Assembly (NCBI RefSeq): GCF_008711155.1 | Contig: NZ_VUYQ01000002.1 | Coordinates: 62,001 to 126,000, forward strand | Direction: 5' to 3' | DNA length: 64,000 nucleotides | Origin: Dechloromonas sp. CZR5 | GTDB lineage: Bacteria; Pseudomonadota; Gammaproteobacteria; Burkholderiales; Rhodocyclaceae | Shown here: piece after piece, positions 63,176 through 64,000 of the stretch | Layout: every line of letters starts with the position of its first letter | Position numbering within the stretch: position 1 is the first letter of the stretch | Notes under the pieces: generated by a model | Database searches by the model: none | What the model saw: the letters and a program-made list of their open reading frames with translations, nothing else | Told to the model about the DNA's origin: nothing | Made by a program: the position numbers and the translations under genes

Positions 63176-64000
63176 ATGACCCAGATAATTGAACTGCGCG
63201 TGCCGGACATCGGCGACTACAAGGACGTGCCGGTGATCGAGGTGCTCGTCGCCGTCGGCGACACGATTGCCGCCGAAACGGCGCTGGTGACGCTGGAGTC
63301 GGACAAGGCGACGATGGATGTGCCGTCGTCCGCCGCCGGCCGCATCACCGAAATCCTCGTCAAAACCGGCGACCGGGTCGGCGAAGGCAGCCTGATCGCC
63401 CGCCTGGAAGTCGCCGGAGCCGCCACCGAAACCGAGCCGCAAACGCCTGCGGTCGACCGGGAAAGCGAAGCCAAAGCTGAAACGCCGACCAGTCCGAGCG
63501 CCCCGCCCCCCGCGCCAAGCGCCGCGCCGGCGAATGGCTCTGCACCCGCTCCGAACCTGGCCCCGAGCGGGCCGGCCAACGGCCCTTGCGGCCCGTCGGT
63601 CCGCCGCCTGGCCCGCCAGCTCGGCGTCAATCTGGCGCAAGTGGTCGGCAGCGGCGCCAAGGGACGCATCCGGCAGGAGGACGTCATTGCCTACGTCAAG
63701 CGGACGATGCAAGCCGCCTCGACCGAAACGCGCCCGGCCGCCGCCGGTGGCGGGCTTGATCTGCTGCCCTGGCCGAAGATCGATTTCGAAAAGTTCGGCC
63801 CCATCGAGCGCCGCCCGAGATCGCGCATCCAGAAAATTTCGGCCACCAACCTGCACCGCAACTGGGTGATGATGCCGCACGTCACCAATTTCGACGAAGC
63901 CGACATCACCGACCTCGAAGCCTTCCGGCAAAAAATCAATGGCGAACTCGGCAAGGACGCCGCCAAGGTGACGATGCTCGCCTTCCTGATCAAGGCGGCA
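63176..64000 (+). CDS. Second dihydrolipoamide acyltransferase E2 (3' end cut by window)
   Basis: The first 275 codons are visible: a lipoyl domain (SDKATMDVPS), a Pro/Ala-rich linker (about 82-135), a subunit-binding domain (CGPSVRRLARQLGVNLAQVV), and the start of the catalytic domain (SATNLHRNWVMMPHVTNFDE ADITDLEAFRQ). It follows the second aceE by three bases. A matching E3 would be expected beyond the edge. Confidence 0.92.
   Translation, partial: MTQIIELRVPDIGDYKDVPVIEVLVAVGDTIAAETALVTLESDKATMDVPSSAAGRITEILVKTGDRVGEGSLIARLEVAGAATETEPQTPAVDRESEAKAETPTSPSAPPPAPSAAPANGSAPAPNLAPSGPANGPCGPSVRRLARQLGVNLAQVVGSGAKGRIRQEDVIAYVKRTMQAASTETRPAAAGGGLDLLPWPKIDFEKFGPIERRPRSRIQKISATNLHRNWVMMPHVTNFDEADITDLEAFRQKINGELGKDAAKVTMLAFLIKAA

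Noticed and set aside
61079-63931. 950-codon open frame antisense to the second aceE/aceF
   Set aside because: Same shadow effect; the sense genes are unmistakable.

Overview
The window looks like chromosome from a high-G+C betaproteobacterium, most likely Rhodocyclales (Azonexus/Dechloromonas-like). This is inferred from the gene content (pyruvate dehydrogenase operon whose E3 carries its own lipoyl domain, stand-alone norEF, iorAB, folD-purE-purK-tsaC) and not from any marker phylogeny. It falls into two halves: an integrated lambda-type siphoprophage running off the left edge (1 to about 34.3 kb), and host chromosome (about 34.3-64 kb) that starts at a tRNA-Ala(CGC) gene.

Prophage. The head module is read leftwards at the left edge: TerS, TerL, two small fibre-like proteins, gpW-like joiner, portal, S49 maturation protease with a nested scaffold start, and gpD-like decoration protein (cut by the edge). 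Next comes a rightward set of four small genes, each preceded by a copy of the same ~32-bp element, plus a coupled mini-ORF. A 6.1-kb low-G+C island then interrupts the phage. It holds the complete phosphite uptake/oxidation operon ptxABCDE and one unrecognised gene, and is bracketed by 27-bp imperfect inverted repeats (21/27 identical). Beyond it, leftward, lie two tandem ParB-domain DNA methyltransferases, a DUF6362-type regulator, a RuvC-like resolvase, a P4-type primase/helicase, an AlpA-like HTH protein, a Fe-S RecB-type nuclease, DUF6511, a putative ssDNA-binding protein, a Sak4-like RecA ATPase, a BRO antirepressor and further small genes. A serine-recombinase cassette follows (71-aa protein, DUF2924, recombinase, 154-aa protein, all coupled by ATGA overlaps). 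The lysogeny switch (XRE repressor, ImmA/IrrE protease, LOTUS-domain protein) is divergent from a two-gene operon of unknown function and a DUF2188 gene.

Host half. tRNA-Ala and phhB are followed by leftward tsaC, purK, purE, folD and iorBA. An FNR/DNR box precedes norEF. The aceE-aceF-lpdA operon comes next, then a LysR-controlled block of electrophile/flavin reductases and small cytochromes. A second, paralogous LysR gene is divergent from a yellow/MRJP-family gene and a truncated glyoxalase. A hypothetical gene, an Lrp/AsnC regulator, a broken hydratase and a second, divergent aceE-aceF locus (cut by the right edge) complete the window.

The most interesting signals are: a full phosphite-oxidation operon as cargo inside a prophage with recognisable island ends; the repeated leader upstream of the four small phage genes; iteron-like GGTGCGAAC repeats and a large hairpin near the primase (candidate origin); and the unknown two-gene operon opposite the repressor. 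All functions are read from motifs and remembered family resemblance; no database search was possible.
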